Source: Paraburkholderia hiiakae
GTDB lineage: Bacteria; Pseudomonadota; Gammaproteobacteria; Burkholderiales; Burkholderiaceae
Assembly (NCBI RefSeq): GCF_904848665.1
Contig: NZ_CAJHCQ010000010.1
Coordinates: forward strand, 186,001-250,000
Length of the DNA stretch: 64,000 nt
Direction: 5' to 3'
Shown piece after piece: positions 60,969 to 64,000 of this stretch. The notes below the pieces were generated by a model. The model did no database searches. It was not told the DNA's origin and saw nothing but the letters and a program-made list of their open reading frames with translations. Both the position numbers and the translations under genes were made by a program. How positions within the stretch are numbered: position 1 is the first letter of the stretch; each line of letters starts with the position of its first letter.

Positions 60969-61697
60969 ATGGTTCGAAAATCGGCCAAGGCATCCGATGT
61001 CGGGCGCTCGAAAGCGCACATGGTCGCGGCGGCGCTCGAGCGCGACATCCTGACCGGAAGGCTGCCCTACGGCCAGCAGCTCGAAAGCGAAAGCGAACTG
61101 GTGGAGCGCTTCGCGGTGAGCCGCAACACGGTGCGCAAGGGGCTCGACCTGTTGACGACGAATGGACTGATCACCCGCAAGGGCGGCGTTGGCTCGTTCG
61201 TGACGTTCAACGGCCAGGCAATCGACGGCTCGCTCGGCTGGAGCACCGCGATCGAACAGGCCGGCGGCAGCGTGCAGACGAAGCTCCTGCAGATCGCCAT
61301 CGTCGAAGACGAGGCGCTCGCGAGGGAGCTGCGCCTGCGCAGTTCGCGCTTCGTCGCCATCGACCGGATGCGCCTGATCGGCGACCCCGCCACCTGCATC
61401 TCGCTCGAACGCAGCCGCCTGCCGTTCTCCGACGATCTCGCGGCGCTGCCGCTCGAAGGTCTGGTGGGCGGCTCGCTGTACCGCACGCTCGCGGCCCATG
61501 GCATGGTCGCCGATCACGGCGAGCAATGGGCCGAGGTGGTCGGCCTCGAAGCCGACGACGCCAAACTGCTCAAGCGCCGCGCCGGCACCTCGTTCCTGCG
61601 CTCGCGGCGTCTGACCCGCGATCGCGACAACCGCATCATAGAGTACGTGGTCAGTCTGCTCGACCCGGCTCACTTCGCCCTGCACCTGGAATTCTGA
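60969..61697 (+). CDS. GntR-family regulator with UTRA domain (HutC type)
   Basis: A 242-residue regulator. The winged helix lies at residues ~15-80 (LPYGQQLESESELVERFAVSRNTVRKGLDLLTTNGLITRKGG). The C-terminal UTRA ligand domain begins near 95 (SLGWSTAIEQAGG) and ends with EYVVSLLDPAHFALHLEF. Its stop overlaps the next start (ATG inside TGATG), so it is in one operon with the hydrolase and the permease and probably controls them. The ligand is likely a nucleoside, sugar phosphate or related metabolite; this is inferred from family habits. Confidence 0.85.
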   Translation: MVRKSAKASDVGRSKAHMVAAALERDILTGRLPYGQQLESESELVERFAVSRNTVRKGLDLLTTNGLITRKGGVGSFVTFNGQAIDGSLGWSTAIEQAGGSVQTKLLQIAIVEDEALARELRLRSSRFVAIDRMRLIGDPATCISLERSRLPFSDDLAALPLEGLVGGSLYRTLAAHGMVADHGEQWAEVVGLEADDAKLLKRRAGTSFLRSRRLTRDRDNRIIEYVVSLLDPAHFALHLEF

Positions 61698-62761
61698 TGT
61701 CGATGTCCCGCTCTCCTTCTTCCGCTTCGTCGGCGTCTTCAGCGTCCACGGACGCCCGCTTCGACCGCGCACGTGGCGCGTTCTACGGCCTCGCGCTCGG
61801 CGACGCCTTCGGCATGCCCACCCAGTCGCTGAGCCGTGAGCAGATTCACGCGCGCTACGGCCGCGTCACGGCGCTCCTCGACGCCGACGCCGACCAGCCG
61901 ATCGCCCCCAGGATGGCCGCTGGCTCGATCACCGACGACACCGAACAGGCCGTGCTGGTCGCGCAACTGCTCGTCGACGGCCACGGCACGATCGAGCCGC
62001 TGGAGTTCGCGCGGCGGCTGATCGCGTGGGAGGCGGCGATGAAGGCGAAAGGCTCGCTCGACTTGCTCGGGCCGTCCACACGCCGCGCCACCCAGGCGAT
62101 CGTCGACGGCGAGAACGTCCTGGTCGCGGGCCGCTTCGGCACGACCAACGGCGCGGCAATGCGCGTGACGCCGGTGGGCATCGCAGCCTCGCTCGCCAAC
62201 CCGGACGCCTTCGTCGACGCCGTGGTCGGCTCATGTATCGTCACGCACAACACCACGCTTGGCATCGCGAGTGCAGCCGCCGTTGCGGCGGTCGTATCTG
62301 CTGGCATCGAAGGCGCGACGCTGCCCGAGGCGCTGGCGATCGGCGCCGACTTCGCAGAGCGCGGCGAACAGCGCGGCTTCTGGGTCGCCGGCGCGCGTAT
62401 CGGCGCGCGCATCCGCTGGGTCGCCGATCTCACTGCGCAGGCGGGCGGCGACGCGCTCGCCGGCCTGCTCTACGACGTGGTCGGCACCTCGGTCGCCTCG
62501 CAGGAATCGGTGGTCGCGGCGTTCGCCCTCGCACACGACACGGCGCACCGCGGCACCCCCATCGAAAGCTCGCTCGCGACCGCGGCCAGCCTCGGCGGCG
62601 ACACCGACACCATCGCGGCCATGCTCGGCGCCATGCTCGGCGCGTGCGCCGGCTACGACGCACTGCCGCGCGAACCCGTCGAGACCGTTCGCCGCGTCAA
62701 CGCGCTCGATCTCGATCCGCTCATCCGGCAGTTGCTCGACCTGCGCGGCCCGCGCGGCTAA
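61697..62761 (+). CDS. ADP-ribosylglycohydrolase-family enzyme
   Basis: A 354-residue helical hydrolase of the DraG/ARH family. It shows FYGLALGDAFGMPTQ near 30, ITDDTEQAVLVAQ near 75 with metal-binding Asp residues, and GGDTDTIAAMLGAMLGA near 298 with the second set. Such enzymes cleave N-glycosidic bonds of ADP-ribosyl or riboside groups. Placed between a GntR regulator and an NCS1 permease, it most likely acts on a small nucleoside-like molecule, not on modified proteins. The Ser/Ala-rich first ~18 residues are probably disordered. Confidence 0.85.
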   Translation: MSMSRSPSSASSASSASTDARFDRARGAFYGLALGDAFGMPTQSLSREQIHARYGRVTALLDADADQPIAPRMAAGSITDDTEQAVLVAQLLVDGHGTIEPLEFARRLIAWEAAMKAKGSLDLLGPSTRRATQAIVDGENVLVAGRFGTTNGAAMRVTPVGIAASLANPDAFVDAVVGSCIVTHNTTLGIASAAAVAAVVSAGIEGATLPEALAIGADFAERGEQRGFWVAGARIGARIRWVADLTAQAGGDALAGLLYDVVGTSVASQESVVAAFALAHDTAHRGTPIESSLATAASLGGDTDTIAAMLGAMLGACAGYDALPREPVETVRRVNALDLDPLIRQLLDLRGPRG

Positions 62762-62794
62762 GGCGCTGCACCCTACGACCCAGGAGACTCACAG

Positions 62795-64000
62795 ATGGCT
62801 TCGTCAAGCAATTCCGCCAACGCAGGCAAAATCGAGGCGCGCGGCATCGAACCCGTGCCCGAGAACGAATGCCGCGGCCATCCGCTGCAACTCTTCTGGG
62901 TCTGGTTCGCCGCCAATATCAGCATTCTCGGGCTGCCGCTCGGCGCCACGCTGGTCGCATTTCAGCATCTCGCGTTCTGGCAGGCGATGCTGGTCGCCGT
63001 GATCGGCGCGGCCGGCTCGTTCGCCATCGTCGGCGTGATCTCGATTGCCGGCCGGCGCGGCCACGCGCCGAGTCTGACGCTCTCGCGCGCCATCTTCGGC
63101 GTGCGTGGCAATATCGGCCCGACCATCGTCTCGTTGCTCTCGCGACTGGGCTGGGAAACCGTCAACACGACCACGGGCGCGTTCGTACTGCTCTCGTTGT
63201 GCTCGATCGTGTTCGGCACGTCCGCCGACGCGAAGGCCTCGCCGGCGCTCACGCTCGCCTTTATCGCGGTCTTCGTCGCGGCCACGCTCGTGGTGTCCGG
63301 CCTCGGCCACGCGACGCTGCTCGTGATCCAGAAATGGTCGACGTGGGTGTTCGGCGCGCTCAATCTGGTGGTCGGGGCGTTCCTCGCCGGTTCGATCGAC
63401 TGGCATGCGGTGTTCGCCGCCGCGCCGGCACCCGCAAGCGCGGTCGTCATCGGCATCGGCACGATCGCGGCGGGCACCGGCATCGGCTGGGCCAACGCCG
63501 GCGCGGACATGTCGCGCTATCAAGCGCGCGACGTGAAGGCCGGCGCGCTGGTGGCATCGGCGGCGTTCGGCGCGGGCATTCCGCTCGTGCTGCTCGTCAC
63601 GCTCGGCGCGCTGCTTTCGGTCGGCAACGACACGCTCGCTTCGGCGACCGACCCGATTGCCGCGATCCGCGAGCTGCTGCCGCACTGGATGGCGATCCCG
63701 TATCTGATTGCTGCATTCGGCGGCCTGCTGCTGTCGAACTATCTCTCGGTCTATTCGGCTGGCCTCACGACGCTCACGCTCGGCCTGAAGGTCAAGCGCG
63801 TGCAGGCGGTGGTGGTCGACATCGTGGCGATTACCACCGGCTCCGTTTACTTCATGCTGATCGAGGGCAGCTTCTACGGCCCGTTTATCGGCTTCATCTC
63901 GCTGCTCGCCGTGCCGATCACGGCATGGGTCGCCATCTTCATCGTCGATCTCGCAGGCCGCGATCACTATCACGCCGAAGCGCTGCTCGACGTGAGCCCG
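62795..64000 (+). CDS. NCS1-family nucleobase permease, 3' end cut off by the window
   Basis: 402 residues are visible without a stop. It is a multi-spanning inner-membrane protein. The first helix region LFWVWFAANISILGLPLGATL is typical of the cytosine/purine/allantoin (NCS1) family, and IGWANAGADMSRYQ near 230 is the conserved central motif. CAGGAGA lies upstream of the ATG, 33 bp after the hydrolase. It should import a nucleobase or nucleoside by sodium or proton symport. The remaining C-terminus and any further operon genes lie beyond the window. Confidence 0.87.
   Translation, partial: MASSSNSANAGKIEARGIEPVPENECRGHPLQLFWVWFAANISILGLPLGATLVAFQHLAFWQAMLVAVIGAAGSFAIVGVISIAGRRGHAPSLTLSRAIFGVRGNIGPTIVSLLSRLGWETVNTTTGAFVLLSLCSIVFGTSADAKASPALTLAFIAVFVAATLVVSGLGHATLLVIQKWSTWVFGALNLVVGAFLAGSIDWHAVFAAAPAPASAVVIGIGTIAAGTGIGWANAGADMSRYQARDVKAGALVASAAFGAGIPLVLLVTLGALLSVGNDTLASATDPIAAIRELLPHWMAIPYLIAAFGGLLLSNYLSVYSAGLTTLTLGLKVKRVQAVVVDIVAITTGSVYFMLIEGSFYGPFIGFISLLAVPITAWVAIFIVDLAGRDHYHAEALLDVSP

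Overview
The window is GC-rich, densely packed bacterial DNA that looks like a betaproteobacterium of the Burkholderiaceae (Paraburkholderia, Caballeronia or Burkholderia type). Support for this is the two Burkholderia-type trimeric porins, the nicotinate (nic) gene set with its MarR regulator, the codon usage, and the ATGA-overlap operon style. No rRNA, tRNA, CRISPR array or intact insertion sequence was seen. Both ends cut through a gene.

Positions 1-24000 form a C1 (methylotrophy) block. 1-6693 carries genes for tetrahydromethanopterin and methanofuran-type cofactors: a DmrB-like flavoprotein, a dihydropteroate-synthase-like protein, a DUF447 protein, mfnB, an amino-acid-kinase-fold protein, a hydantoinase-fold MfnF-like protein, an ATP-grasp ligase and a HisA-like protein. 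6965-11722 is fhcBADC, the formyltransferase/hydrolase complex that turns formyl-H4MPT into formate. A LysR regulator (11739-12650) faces a serine-cycle operon at 12901-22542: glyA, sgaA, hprA, mtkA, mtkB, ppc, mclA.

22539-35585, on the minus strand, is a long operon. It begins with purU and continues with an N-methylglutamate dehydrogenase (mgdABCD), gamma-glutamylmethylamide synthetase (gmaS), N-methylglutamate synthase (mgsABC), folD and a PLP decarboxylase. Together these would convert methylamine to ammonium plus methylene-THF, and then to formate through FolD and PurU. The serine cycle can assimilate the same methylene-THF. A sigma70-like promoter with a palindrome over its -10 box precedes purU. 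Upstream, on the same strand, lies an APC-family permease operon with small membrane proteins of unknown role (35751-39297) and its own promoter.

39456-45000 is mixed: a group II truncated haemoglobin, a stand-alone pabB (p-aminobenzoate is a precursor of both folate and H4MPT), a porin, a GcvT-like THF-dependent methyltransferase and several unknowns.

45457-59356 is a nicotinate degradation locus. xdhC, a cytochrome c/molybdopterin-domain fusion, nicA and nicC read left. nicE, nicD, nicX, nicF and a molybdopterin subunit (nicB-like) read right, followed by nicR and nicT. Four copies of a palindrome related to AGYGTRYACRCT sit over the promoters of nicC, nicE, nicR and nicT and probably bind NicR. 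NicD releases formate, which links this locus to the C1 block.

59785-64000 holds a second porin, then a GntR/UTRA regulator, an ADP-ribosylglycohydrolase-family enzyme and the start of an NCS1 (cytosine/purine type) permease, probably a nucleoside or nucleobase salvage operon.
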